Part shown: in pieces, positions 53,827 through 62,805 of the stretch
Layout: every line of letters starts with the position of its first letter
Position numbering within the stretch: the first letter of the stretch is position 1
From: an uncultured Flavobacterium sp.
GTDB lineage: Bacteria; Bacteroidota; Bacteroidia; Flavobacteriales; Flavobacteriaceae
Length of the DNA stretch: 64,000 bases
Direction: 5' to 3'
Assembly: GCF_951805225.1 (NCBI RefSeq)
Contig: NZ_OX638201.1
Location: forward strand, 1,240,001-1,304,000
The notes under the pieces: model-generated
What the model saw: only the letters and a program-made list of their open reading frames with translations
The model's database searches: none
What the model was told of the DNA's origin: nothing
Position numbers and translations under genes: made by a program

Positions 53827-54390
53827 ATGTGGAAAAAAACATGGAATGATCCTGTTGGAAGTAAATTAATTTCGGTTGGTCTTGGAACAATAATTGCATT
53901 CTTATTAGCTTTTATTTATAGTAGATATACTAATGAAACCTTTGAGGTAGTTTTTGAAAAAATTGTTTTTTATAAACTTGAAATCGAGCTATATATAGCA
54001 ATATTAATAATATTTGGATTCCTTATTGCACAGGCAATTATAAGAAAAATTATTAGATTTTTTAAAAATGGAAGTCCTGAAAAGATAGATCCAATTCAAA
54101 AATCTAATCAATTAAAAATAGATGATTTTATAAAAAGAAACCATATAATAAGATACTCAGACGGCTTTACATGTAGATATATAACCCAAAAGAGTAAGTA
54201 TGATGTGTTACCATTTATACATACTTTGAGTTTTTTTTGTGATTTACATGATGCTCCATTAAAACTTTTTGGAGATAGATGCCCAGACCTTTCCTGCGAA
54301 AATAATAAACGAACTGTTAATAAATATTTAGCAAAAAATAACATCGAATCTTCCGTGTTAAACGATTGGTATTCAATTGATTTTGACTGA
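53827..54390 (+). CDS. membrane protein of unknown function
   Basis: A 187-residue protein with two transmembrane helices (~12-30 and ~52-70) and a cytosolic C-terminal domain of ~110 residues with several cysteines (FTCRY, SFFCDLHDAP, DRCPDLSCEN). The Cys/His arrangement could bind a metal, but no known finger is recognised. It is an orphan gene with unknown family between two gene-poor stretches. Confidence 0.5.
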   Translation: MWKKTWNDPVGSKLISVGLGTIIAFLLAFIYSRYTNETFEVVFEKIVFYKLEIELYIAILIIFGFLIAQAIIRKIIRFFKNGSPEKIDPIQKSNQLKIDDFIKRNHIIRYSDGFTCRYITQKSKYDVLPFIHTLSFFCDLHDAPLKLFGDRCPDLSCENNKRTVNKYLAKNNIESSVLNDWYSIDFD

Positions 54391-54472
54391 TTGAGTTAGT
54401 ATTATTTTTTTTTTTTTAGGATTTTTAAAAATTCTCCCAATGCTACCAATAGAATAGCTGGATTTATTAAAG

Positions 54473-54655
54473 TTATTCATCATGAATTTCTTTTTCTTCA
54501 TTTTGTTTCTGTTGTAATGTAAAATCAATTCTTATACGGCATACGGCCTGGATTAGTTCGAGGACCTTTAATTAAAAGAATACTAATGCTTGAATTCCTA
54601 CTATTTCACAATCATCTTTTGAATTCTTTTTATTTAAAACTATCTTTGTTATCAT
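54473..54655 (-). pseudogene. possible small gene interrupted by a stop
   Basis: On the minus strand an ATG at 54655-54653 opens a 27-codon frame (MITKIVLNKKNSKDDC onward), interrupted by TAA at 54574-54572. The same frame continues in coding-like fashion (VLELIQAVCRIRIDFTLQQK) to a stop at 54475-54473. It could be a decayed 60-residue protein or chance. The rest of the 54391-54811 gap is AT-rich. Confidence 0.22.
54619..54648 (+). promoter_or_regulatory. consensus promoter upstream of ettA
   Basis: TTG (54619-54621), a 19-bp spacer and TATCTTTG (54641-54648) match the consensus exactly. The ATG of ettA is 164 bp further, so the message would have a leader of about 155 bases. Confidence 0.65.
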
Positions 54656-54811
54656 AATCTCAGATAAAGTATTATAATTTACTGGTTATAATATTTTAAT
54701 TTATAGTGGGGACAATAGATATGGAGTTTGGATATAAAATTTTGAAAAATAGCATAGACACAATAATTATAAAACGCATTAAATAAATTAACAAATTATA
54801 AATCATAACAA

Positions 54812-56503
54812 ATGTCAGACGATAAGAAAGTAATTTTCTCAATGCAAAAATTGAGCAAAACCTATCAGGGAGCAGACAAACCAGTGCTTAAAAACATTTA
54901 TTTAAGTTTCTTTTATGGAGCTAAAATTGGTATTCTTGGACTTAACGGTTCTGGAAAATCTTCTCTTTTAAAGATTATTGCCGGAGTAGATAAAAATTAT
55001 CAAGGAGATGTTGTTTTTCAACCAGGTTACACAGTTGGTTATTTAGAGCAAGAGCCAATTCTTGATGATTCTAAAACAGTTATCGAAATTGTTCGTGAAG
55101 GAGCTGCAGAAACAATGGCAGTTTTAGAAGAATACAACCAAATTAATGATTTATTTGGTCTTGAAGAGAACTACTCAGATCCAGATAAAATGGATAAATT
55201 GATGGATCGTCAGGCAGCATTGCAAGATAAAATCGATGCTCTTGGTGCTTGGGAAATCGATACAAAACTTGAAATCGCAATGGATGCGTTACGTACTCCA
55301 GAAGGAGATACGCCTATCAAAAACCTTTCAGGTGGAGAGCGTCGTCGTGTAGCTTTATGTCGTTTGTTGTTGCAACAGCCTGATGTACTGTTACTTGATG
55401 AGCCTACCAACCACCTTGATGCTGAGTCGGTTCTTTGGTTAGAACAACACTTAGCGCAATATTCTGGAACTGTAATTGCTGTAACGCACGATAGATATTT
55501 CTTAGATAATGTTGCTGGTTGGATTCTTGAGTTGGATAGAGGAGAAGGTATTCCATGGAAAGGAAATTATTCTTCTTGGTTAGACCAAAAATCAAACCGC
55601 ATGGCGCAAGAAGAAAAAGTAGCTTCAAAACGTAGAAAAACTTTAGAGCGTGAGCTTGACTGGGTTCGTCAAGGAGCAAAAGGTCGTCAGACAAAACAAA
55701 AAGCGCGTTTACAGAATTACGATAAATTATTAAACGAAGATCAAAAGCAACTAGATGAAAATTTGGAAATCTATATCCCGAACGGTCCGCGTTTAGGAAC
55801 AAATGTTATCGAAGCTAAAAATGTTGCGAAAGCTTTTGGAGATAAATTGTTGTATGATAATTTAAACTTCACTTTGCCACAAGCCGGAATTGTTGGAATC
55901 ATTGGACCAAACGGTGCTGGTAAATCTACTATTTTCAAAATGATTATGGGTGAACAAGCTACGGATAGCGGAGAATTTTCAGTTGGAGAAACTGTAAAAA
56001 TCGCTTATGTAGATCAATCACACTCTAATATTGATCCGAATAAATCTATCTGGGAAAATTTTGCAGATGGTCAGGAATTAATTATGATGGGAGGAAAGCA
56101 AGTAAATTCTAGAGCTTACCTTTCACGTTTTAACTTTGGTGGAGGTGAGCAAAATAAGAAAGTTTCAATGTTATCAGGTGGTGAGCGTAACCGTTTGCAC
56201 TTAGCAATGACGTTGAAAGAAGAAGGAAACGTACTTTTACTGGATGAGCCTACGAATGATTTAGATGTAAATACACTTCGTGCACTTGAAGAAGGTTTGG
56301 AGAATTTTGCCGGTTGTGCCGTAATTATTTCGCACGACAGATGGTTCTTGGATAGAATTTGCACACACATTCTAGCTTTCGAAGGAGATTCTGAAGTTTA
56401 CTATTTCGAAGGTGGTTTCTCTGAATACGAAGAAAACAAAAAGAAACGTTTAGGTGGTGATTTAACTCCAAAACGTTTGAAATACAGAAAGTTAATCAGA
56501 TAA
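54812..56503 (+). CDS. ettA: energy-dependent translational throttle protein EttA (ABC-F)
   Basis: A 563-residue soluble ABC-F protein with two ATPase domains and no membrane part. The first has Walker A GLNGSGKSS, signature LSGGERRRVALCR and Walker B LLLDEPTNHLD; the second has GPNGAGKST, LSGGERNRLHLAM and LLLDEPTNDLD. The N-terminal KNIYLSFFYGAKIGILGLN block, the length and the C-terminal LTPKRLKYRKLIR fit EttA, which binds the ribosomal E site and gates early elongation by ADP/ATP ratio. It is a single gene followed by a terminator. Confidence 0.94.
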   Translation: MSDDKKVIFSMQKLSKTYQGADKPVLKNIYLSFFYGAKIGILGLNGSGKSSLLKIIAGVDKNYQGDVVFQPGYTVGYLEQEPILDDSKTVIEIVREGAAETMAVLEEYNQINDLFGLEENYSDPDKMDKLMDRQAALQDKIDALGAWEIDTKLEIAMDALRTPEGDTPIKNLSGGERRRVALCRLLLQQPDVLLLDEPTNHLDAESVLWLEQHLAQYSGTVIAVTHDRYFLDNVAGWILELDRGEGIPWKGNYSSWLDQKSNRMAQEEKVASKRRKTLERELDWVRQGAKGRQTKQKARLQNYDKLLNEDQKQLDENLEIYIPNGPRLGTNVIEAKNVAKAFGDKLLYDNLNFTLPQAGIVGIIGPNGAGKSTIFKMIMGEQATDSGEFSVGETVKIAYVDQSHSNIDPNKSIWENFADGQELIMMGGKQVNSRAYLSRFNFGGGEQNKKVSMLSGGERNRLHLAMTLKEEGNVLLLDEPTNDLDVNTLRALEEGLENFAGCAVIISHDRWFLDRICTHILAFEGDSEVYYFEGGFSEYEENKKKRLGGDLTPKRLKYRKLIR

Positions 56504-56528
56504 TAATTCTGGATAATTTTTAAATTAT

Positions 56529-56572
56529 AAAATCCCAAATTCGAATTGATAGATTTGAATTTGGGATTTTTT
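56529..56572 (+). terminator. terminator of ettA
   Basis: A perfect 14-bp stem (56529-56542 with 56557-56570), 14-base loop and T-run, starting 26 bp after the ettA stop. Confidence 0.85.
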
Positions 56573-56588
56573 GTTTAGCGTAAAGTTT

Positions 56589-56687
56589 GTCATTTCGAGG
56601 AACGAGAAATCTTCGCAAGAAACTCGACAAAGATTATACTTTTCGTTGCGGAGCTACTTGCGAAGATTTCTCGTTCCTCGAAATGAC
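56589..56687. repeat. dispersed inverted repeat, GTCATTTCGAGGAACG family
   Basis: Perfect 31-bp arms (56589-56619 and 56657-56687) around a 37-base loop. Related copies: 57223-57327 (complete, diverged), single arms at 35066-35114 and 60554-60603, and a decayed arm at 34967-34988. Confidence 0.9.
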
Positions 56688-56725
56688 AATATTGTGTAAA
56701 AATTGGAATACTATATTTTGAAATT

Positions 56726-57139
56726 TTACAAAAACTTACTCTTCAATTCAGGAGTTGGAATCATACAGCTTTCTTTTTTACCGTACCATTTGTAACGATT
56801 CTTCGCAATGTAATCGTAAATATAATTTCGAAATTTTTCCGGAAATATTTTAAAAACAGAAATCAAACTATAAATTCCTCCAAGTTCTTCAGCGATTTTA
56901 ATTGCAGCTGTAGATTTGTAATAATACGCAACACCAGGATTGTATAAAATTATACTATCGATTTTAGTTTGATCAACGCCAATATAATTGCAAATCTCAA
57001 TTCCTAATTCTGATTGCAAAGCCACAAAACGAAAAATATCTTTCTTATCATTTTTGATGATAAACTGAACAGCGCCGTTGCATAAATTGCAAACACCGTC
57101 GAAGAGGATTATTTTTTTGTTTTCTGGAAGGTTTTGCAT
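56726..57139 (-). CDS. DCC family thiol-disulfide oxidoreductase-like protein
   Basis: A 137-residue protein with the DCC (DUF393) signature FDGVCNLCNGAVQF (Asp14, Cys17, Cys20), which gives the family its name, and RFVALQSELG near residue 40. Function is predicted to be thiol-disulfide exchange, not shown biochemically as far as I know. It lies between two large hairpin repeats. Confidence 0.88.
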   Translation of the reverse strand: MQNLPENKKIILFDGVCNLCNGAVQFIIKNDKKDIFRFVALQSELGIEICNYIGVDQTKIDSIILYNPGVAYYYKSTAAIKIAEELGGIYSLISVFKIFPEKFRNYIYDYIAKNRYKWYGKKESCMIPTPELKSKFL

Positions 57140-57178
57140 TTTGAGGAAAAGTTTAAAAGTTTCAAGTTTCAGGTTTTA

Positions 57179-57211
57179 AGCTTTGTCAAAGTTTTGAACT
57201 TTGACAAAGCT
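57179..57211. repeat. perfect 15-bp hairpin with three-base loop
   Basis: AGCTTTGTCAAAGTT (57179-57193), loop TTG and the exact complement (57197-57211). It lies 40 bp upstream of the DCC gene start and next to the diverged GTCATTCCGAGG repeat. It is different in sequence from the other families, and no T-run follows. Confidence 0.75.
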
Positions 57212-57222
57212 GTAACATCTAG

Positions 57223-57327
57223 TTTGTCATTCCGAGGAACGAGGAATCTCCGCGGCAAAATTCTACAAAGATTAGAAAAACTTTGCGGAGCTACTTTCGG
57301 AGATTCCTCGTTCCTCGGAATGACAAA
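57223..57327. repeat. dispersed inverted repeat, GTCATTCCGAGGAACG variant
   Basis: Perfect 30-bp arms (57223-57252 and 57298-57327). It differs from the 56589 copy by paired changes (TTTCGAGGAACGAG to TTCCGAGGAACGAG) in both arms, so the stem has been conserved by compensating substitutions. Confidence 0.9.
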
Positions 57328-57549
57328 TAGGAGTATAATTAATGCTATAAAAATAATTTATAAGAATGTAAAAAGCAATAATTTTTTCAAATCAAAAACA
57401 GCTTTCATAAATTGCTTTTAAGCTATTTTTGAAAAATATCCATCTTCGATATCGTATTTTTAAAAACGATTAACTAAATAGCTTTGTTTTCGTTTTGGAC
57501 CATTTTTCATGTTTTTAAAGACTGAAAAACGCCGCTGAAAACTAAAAAC

Positions 57550-59715
57550 TTACTTCTTTCCGGCTTCGACAAATTCCAATTCATCTAAACTTACTTTCGA
57601 AGTAAAGATTCCGTAATTGACTGTTGCCTTGTTTTTTTCGATAGAATCAATGCTTCCAACAGATCTTCCGTCGAGCATTCTCACGCGATCTCCAACTTTT
57701 AGAACTGGTTTTGGCTTCTCGATAACAGGTTTAAGTTTCTTTTCTTTTTTCTCTTTTCGAATTTCTTCCACCTGAACGGTTACTTCTGCAATGACTTCTT
57801 TTTTCTTTTCGATTATCGCTTTGGCTTCCTTCGGAGTTGCTTTTTTACGCTTTGAATTTTCGATTTCAATAATTTTCAAGAATTCACCAATAAGTTCCTT
57901 CTTGTTTTTATTGTTGAAATATTTCTCAGAGATATCTTCAATTTTCTGACCAATGTAAATTGTCTTTTGATTACTATCATATAATTCCTGATAGCTTTCC
58001 AATTTCTGTTTGATTTTTACATTGATGTTTTCCATCTTTTTGCTTTCCTCACGCGCTCGGGTTTCTTCTTCTTTAAGATTTATAGAAGTTTTTTCGAGTT
58101 TAGATCTTTCTTTCTGAAGCGTTGCAATCGTTTTGTCAAAACGAACTTTACCAACTTCAATCTTCTTTTTGGCACGATTAATTAATCCAAACGGAATTCC
58201 GTTTTTCAATGCAACTTCAAAAGTAAACGAACTTCCGGCTTGACCTAATGCCAACTTATACATCGGTTCCAATGATTTTTCGTCAAACATCATATTTGCA
58301 TTTGTAGCAAAAGGCAATTCGTTTGCGAGAATCTTTAAATTTGAATAATGCGTTGTAATAATTCCGAAAGCTTCACGATGGTAAAATTCTTCTAAGAAAA
58401 TTTCCGCTAAAGCGCCACCTAATTCCGGATCAGAACCTGTACCAAATTCATCAATCAAAAACATGGTTTTCTTGTTGCATTTCTTCAAGAAATAATTCAT
58501 GTTTTTCAGTCGGTAACTATAAGTACTTAGATGATTTTCAATAGATTGATTATCACCAATATCAGTTAAAATTCTATCGAATAAAAAAGTTTCACTTCGT
58601 TCGTGAACAGGAATCAGCATTCCTGATTGTAGCATCAATTGTAATAAACCAACTGTTTTAAGCGAAATTGTTTTTCCTCCGGCATTTGGACCAGAAATTA
58701 CAATGATTCGGTTATCTTGTTTTAATTCAATAGTTTGCGGATGTGTGACTTCGTTTTTTTGCTTGTTATTTAAATACAAAATCGGATGATATGCTTCTCT
58801 AAAGAACAATCTCCTTTCTTCGGTAATTGTTGGTAAGATTCCGTTTATTCTATTTGCGTATTTTGCTTTTCCGGCAACAACATCAATATCACTTAAAAAT
58901 TCCTGATACTCAATTAATAAAGGTAAGTACGGACGAATTTGATTTGATAATTGCTTTAAGATTCTGGTAATTTCTTCTTTTTCTTCGTACTCAAGATTAG
59001 CTAATTCACGAGAATATTGCAGAGTCGCTTCAGGTTCAATGTAAGCGATACTTCCAGTTTTGGAACTTCCTAAAATTGAACCTTTTACTTTTCGACGATA
59101 CATTGCAAGAACTGCTAAAACTCTACGGTTTTGAACAAAGCTTTCCTTGATATCATCTAAGTAACCAAGGCTATTATTGTGAGTAAGTGCAACGCCAAAA
59201 CTTTGATTTACTTTGCCGCGAACAATATTCATGTTTTGGCGAATACTTAATAAAGCTGGTGAAGCGTTGTCTTTTATTTCTCCATATTTGTCTACAATAG
59301 CATCAATTAAAGTTACAATGTCTTTGGTATATTCAACCCTTGAAGCTCTTGCGTTTAAGTTTGGATAATAATCATCGAATTTTTTAAGGAAATTCAGTAA
59401 GAAATTCGATGTCGAAGAAAGTGTTGCAATTTTTCTAAAACTTCCTACTTCAAGAAAGCTATCTTCAATTGCTAAAAACTTAATTTCGTGTGTTATAGCG
59501 TCAAAACCATGATTTGGAATTGCGTTGTTATTTTCAAAAGACGAAACATACTCTGATGTCTGCATTAAAGCTTGCATCAAAGTTTCTTTGTCTCTAAATG
59601 GTGTTATTTGTAAAGCTTTTTCTTTTCCAATATCAGTATTACAGCCTGCTGAAATGGTTTCGAGTACTGTTGGAAATTGTAAATCTTGTAATGTTTTTTC
59701 GGTAATGGATATCAT
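57550..59715 (-). CDS. MutS2-like protein lacking Smr domain
   Basis: A 721-residue protein of the MutS2 type. The N-terminal core/lever region (~1-320) and ATPase domain (Walker A GPNAGGKT near 341; LIDEFGTGSDPELGG) are present, then a long coiled coil (~520-660) and a KOW/SH3-like C-terminal module (KVGDRVRMLDGRSVGSIDSI). MutS2 of other bacteria ends in a Smr nuclease domain, which is absent; the gene stops just after the KOW-like block. It probably acts on recombination intermediates or stalled ribosomes, without nuclease activity of its own. Confidence 0.9.
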   Translation of the reverse strand: MISITEKTLQDLQFPTVLETISAGCNTDIGKEKALQITPFRDKETLMQALMQTSEYVSSFENNNAIPNHGFDAITHEIKFLAIEDSFLEVGSFRKIATLSSTSNFLLNFLKKFDDYYPNLNARASRVEYTKDIVTLIDAIVDKYGEIKDNASPALLSIRQNMNIVRGKVNQSFGVALTHNNSLGYLDDIKESFVQNRRVLAVLAMYRRKVKGSILGSSKTGSIAYIEPEATLQYSRELANLEYEEKEEITRILKQLSNQIRPYLPLLIEYQEFLSDIDVVAGKAKYANRINGILPTITEERRLFFREAYHPILYLNNKQKNEVTHPQTIELKQDNRIIVISGPNAGGKTISLKTVGLLQLMLQSGMLIPVHERSETFLFDRILTDIGDNQSIENHLSTYSYRLKNMNYFLKKCNKKTMFLIDEFGTGSDPELGGALAEIFLEEFYHREAFGIITTHYSNLKILANELPFATNANMMFDEKSLEPMYKLALGQAGSSFTFEVALKNGIPFGLINRAKKKIEVGKVRFDKTIATLQKERSKLEKTSINLKEEETRAREESKKMENINVKIKQKLESYQELYDSNQKTIYIGQKIEDISEKYFNNKNKKELIGEFLKIIEIENSKRKKATPKEAKAIIEKKKEVIAEVTVQVEEIRKEKKEKKLKPVIEKPKPVLKVGDRVRMLDGRSVGSIDSIEKNKATVNYGIFTSKVSLDELEFVEAGKK

Positions 59716-59824
59716 TATATATCGTAAGTTGTAAAATTCAAAGTTACAAAGTTTTAAAACTAAATAGCACTATTAATTGGTACTTTGGAAAAAACTTTGC
59801 GTAATTTGTATAAAATTTAGTAAA

Positions 59825-60493
59825 ATGAAAATTAATCTTTCTCCAGAGTGGCAAGCAATTTTAAAAGACGAAATCCAAAAGCCTTATTTCAATGAATTGA
59901 TGTTGGCTTTAGACGTCGAATACAAAACTCATACTTGCTATCCTCCGGCAGAATTAATTTTCTCGGCTTTTAACAACTGTTCTTTTTCAGATCTAAAAGT
60001 TGTTATTATTGGCCAGGATCCTTATCATGGAGAAGGTGAAGCCAATGGTTTAAGCTTTTCTGTAAATGATTCAGTTAAAATTCCGCCTTCATTGCGTAAT
60101 ATTTTTAGAGAATTAAATGATGATTTTGATTCCATTTTTATGCCAACTTCTGGCAATTTAGAAAAATGGGCTCAACAAGGTGTTTTACTTTTAAATGCTT
60201 CATTAACAGTTCGCAAAGATAGTCCAAATAGTCATAAACACTTAAAGTGGAATCTTTTTACAGATGCTGTAATTCAGGCAATATCTGATCAAAAAGAAAA
60301 TGTTGTCTTTTTGTTATGGGGAAGTTTTGCTCAGAAAAAAGGTCTCAAAATAGATCGTTCAAAACATTGCGTTTTAGAATCTGGTCATCCTTCACCAATG
60401 AGTGCTAATCAAGGGAAATGGTTTGGGAATAAACATTTCAGTAAAACAAATGACTTTCTACAATCAAAAGGAATTAAAGAGATTGAATGGTAG
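59825..60493 (+). CDS. ung: uracil-DNA glycosylase
   Basis: A 222-residue family 1 UDG. The catalytic water-activating motif GQDPYHG is at 63-69 (Asp65), with the uracil-binding region SLRNIFREL and LLLNASLTVR, and the C-terminal HPSP (His188) minor-groove loop. It removes uracil from DNA. The ATG at 59825 is preferred; the frame upstream adds 16 residues not seen in the family. Divergent from the mutS2-like gene. Confidence 0.96.
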   Translation: MKINLSPEWQAILKDEIQKPYFNELMLALDVEYKTHTCYPPAELIFSAFNNCSFSDLKVVIIGQDPYHGEGEANGLSFSVNDSVKIPPSLRNIFRELNDDFDSIFMPTSGNLEKWAQQGVLLLNASLTVRKDSPNSHKHLKWNLFTDAVIQAISDQKENVVFLLWGSFAQKKGLKIDRSKHCVLESGHPSPMSANQGKWFGNKHFSKTNDFLQSKGIKEIEW

Positions 60494-60553
60494 ATTTAAA
60501 CCATATAAGTGATGTAAGTCAAATATAAGATTGATCTTAAAAAATTATGTTTG

Positions 60554-60603
60554 CCAATCTTTGTCGAGTTTCTAGTGTGATTTCTCTCTTCGGTCGAAAT
60601 GAC
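60554..60603. repeat. single arm of GTCATTTCGAGGAACG family repeat
   Basis: CCAATCTTTGTCGAGTTTCT followed by a diverged GATTTCTC...CGAAATGAC matches the right half of the 56589-56687 element, with no left arm nearby. It is similar to 35066-35114. Confidence 0.65.
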
Positions 60604-60611
60604 AAAAAGAA

Positions 60612-61001
60612 CTACTGTTTCTCGGCTGGTTTCTTTACAATCTCGTCTAAAATCGCTTTATCTTCGTAGTTAATTACTTTAAGAATGATCTCTTGGTTTT
60701 TAACTGTTTTTCCTTCTATAATGTATAGTTTTCCTTTTTTGAAAGGAACATTACTTTGATCAAAATCAACGTCTCCGTATGTTAATGTGTTTTTAATATC
60801 TAAAGTATCAACCCATTTTTCGTTTAAAGTCTGGATTGCTGCAGGAGAATATTTAAAAGGTTTTGTTCTTAAATTATTCAAAACTCTGGCGTTCGGAAAG
60901 TAATTGCAACGAGTATCTTTTCCACTAAAAACAAGGGCTACAAAAAAGCATCCCATAATCAAACCAATCAAATAATATGCAAAACGATGTACGAACTTCA
61001 T
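60612..61001 (-). CDS. DUF4258 family membrane-anchored protein
   Basis: A 129-residue protein from the ATG at 61001; the in-frame TTG at 61019 would fall in the promoter -7 element. One transmembrane helix (~5-25) is followed by a periplasmic domain with FNDLRTKP-like and KKGKLYIIEGKTV strands, as in the DUF4258 group. Function unknown. It follows ald by 36 bp and has its own promoter overlapping the ald 3' end. Confidence 0.65.
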   Translation of the reverse strand: MKFVHRFAYYLIGLIMGCFFVALVFSGKDTRCNYFPNARVLNNLRTKPFKYSPAAIQTLNEKWVDTLDIKNTLTYGDVDFDQSNVPFKKGKLYIIEGKTVKNQEIILKVINYEDKAILDEIVKKPAEKQ

Positions 61002-61016
61002 GAAATAAAATTTTTG

Positions 61017-61048
61017 CAAAGGTACGCTAAAGTTCCCTTAAAATACAA
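61017..61048 (-). promoter_or_regulatory. promoter of DUF4258 gene, inside 3' end of ald
   Basis: On the minus strand TTG (61048-61046), a 21-bp spacer and TACCTTTG (61024-61017). The start would be about 8 bases before the ATG at 61001. The upstream half lies within the ald coding sequence. Confidence 0.55.
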
Positions 61049-62237
61049 GTAAATTAATATCGTTATCAGGCAAATCAAACCATTCGCCAATTGCTTTGTT
61101 GGTAAGGATTCCGTGGTATAAATAAATTCCGTTTTTTAGGCCTTTATTACATCTGATTGCGCTCTCTAAACCACCATCTTCAGCTATCTGAAGTAAGTAC
61201 GGTGTTAAGATGTTACTGATTGAAAGTGAGGCAGTTTTAGAATATCTTGATGGAATATTTGGTACACAATAATGCAAAACATTACTTTTTATAAAGGTTG
61301 GTTTTTCGTGAGTTGTAACTTCTGAACTTTCGAAACATCCTCCTGTATCTATACTAACGTCAACAATTACAGCACCTTTTTTCATATGTTCAACCATAGT
61401 TTCTGTCACTACAATCGGACAACGTTCTTTTCCGCGCATCGCACCAATAGCTACATCACAGCGTCTTAAGGCTTTCAATAATGCTTTTTGCTGAATGGTA
61501 GATGTAAATATTCTTTGGTTTAAATTGTTTTGCAAACGGCGTAATTTGGTAATCGAATTATCAAAAACTTTAACGTTTGCTCCAAGACCAATTGCGGTTT
61601 TAGCAGCAAATTCGCCAACAGTTCCGGCACCAAGAATTACGACTTCGGTAGGAGGGACGCCGGTAATGTTACCAAATAAAAGTCCTTTTCCAAATTCGTC
61701 CGTAATCATTAATTCGGCAGCAATAAGTATGGAAGCAGTTCCGGCAATTTCGCTTAATGATTTTACTGCGGGATATGAACCATCTTCGTCCTTAATATAT
61801 TCAAACGCAAGCGCTGTTATTTTTTTCTGAGCTAAGGCTTCAAAGTATGCTTTTCTTTTTGTCTTTAACTGAATTGCTGAAATAATAATCGTTTCGGGAT
61901 TAATCATTTCGATTTCAGCTAACGTTGGAGGCTCAACTTTAAGTAACATTGGACAGCCAAAAACTTTTTTAGTGTCTTTTGTTACTTCTGCACCAGCATC
62001 TGCATATTCTTTATCAGAATAGCTAGAGCTTTCTCCGGCACCAGATTCAATCATAACACGATGACCTTCGTAAGTCAAAGAGTTTACCGCGTCTGGAGTC
62101 AGGCAAATACGACGTTCCTGGTAACTTGTTTCTTTAGGAATTCCTATAAAAAGTTCACTTTTGAATCGGCCAATTTCAAGTTTTTCTTCTTGTGGCAACA
62201 ATTGTTGTTTCGTAAATGGAGTTAAGGTAATTGACAT
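61038..62237 (-). CDS. ald: alanine dehydrogenase
   Basis: A 399-residue NAD-dependent enzyme converting alanine and pyruvate. The N-terminal half begins FIGIPKETSYQERRICLTP, and the nucleotide-binding motif is VVILGAGTVGEFAAKTAIGLGA near residues 195-215, with VIVDVSIDTGGCFE near 285-300. The length and form match the alanine dehydrogenase/transhydrogenase-like enzymes of Flavobacteriia, which carry an extra ~25 residues at the N-terminus. It lies 83 bp after the GNAT gene. Confidence 0.93.
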   Translation of the reverse strand: MSITLTPFTKQQLLPQEEKLEIGRFKSELFIGIPKETSYQERRICLTPDAVNSLTYEGHRVMIESGAGESSSYSDKEYADAGAEVTKDTKKVFGCPMLLKVEPPTLAEIEMINPETIIISAIQLKTKRKAYFEALAQKKITALAFEYIKDEDGSYPAVKSLSEIAGTASILIAAELMITDEFGKGLLFGNITGVPPTEVVILGAGTVGEFAAKTAIGLGANVKVFDNSITKLRRLQNNLNQRIFTSTIQQKALLKALRRCDVAIGAMRGKERCPIVVTETMVEHMKKGAVIVDVSIDTGGCFESSEVTTHEKPTFIKSNVLHYCVPNIPSRYSKTASLSISNILTPYLLQIAEDGGLESAIRCNKGLKNGIYLYHGILTNKAIGEWFDLPDNDINLLVF

Positions 62238-62320
62238 GGGTTGTGCAAAATATTAAGAGTACAAATTACGTAAAAAGTTTTAAAATCAATGTAAAAATTG
62301 TGCTAATACTGTTTTAATAA

Positions 62321-62794
62321 TTAGGGCATTATTTTTTCCATTTTAATGTCGGCTCTTTCGTAAATCCCATCTTCCAAAGGAATTTCTTCAAAACCAAATT
62401 TTCTATAGAGATGAATTGCGGGAAGTAATTTTCGGTTTGAATATAAAAGTACTTTTTTAATACCGTTTTCTTCGGCGAAAGCCAGACAATGAATTAATAG
62501 TTTATTCCCAATTCCAAGACCTTGCGCTTTGTCAGAAACTGCCATTTTACTCAATTCAAATGTTGTATCGTCAATCTTCATTAAAGAAGCCGTTCCAATA
62601 ATTTCGTCATTATATTTAGCGTAGAAAATAAGTCCGCCTTTATCAATAATTTCTTCTTGCGGATTTGAAAGCACTATTTCATCTTTTTCTTCGACTCTAA
62701 AATACTTTTGAAGCCATTCTATGTTTAAGGTTTTGATGTGGTCTTTTAAATCTTGAGAAAAAGGAATTATTTCTACTATATTTTGGGTATTCAT
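62321..62794 (-). CDS. GNAT family N-acetyltransferase
   Basis: A 157-residue acetyltransferase with the GNAT fold: the acetyl-CoA binding loop QGLGIGNKLL near residues 93-102 and the strand-helix block KVLLYSNRKLLPAIHLYRKF. The substrate is unknown. It lies 11 bp after the 62806 gene in the tsaE operon. Confidence 0.9.
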   Translation of the reverse strand: MNTQNIVEIIPFSQDLKDHIKTLNIEWLQKYFRVEEKDEIVLSNPQEEIIDKGGLIFYAKYNDEIIGTASLMKIDDTTFELSKMAVSDKAQGLGIGNKLLIHCLAFAEENGIKKVLLYSNRKLLPAIHLYRKFGFEEIPLEDGIYERADIKMEKIMP

Positions 62795-62805
62795 TCAGTC
62801 TAATT

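Noticed and set aside
56589..57327. CRISPR-like array
   Set aside because: Only two hairpin copies separated by a gene, with no regular spacers and no cas genes.
57134..57421. 95-codon plus-strand frame near the DCC gene
   Set aside because: It is made mostly of two hairpin repeats (57179-57211 and 57223-57327), and its translated sequence follows their symmetry.
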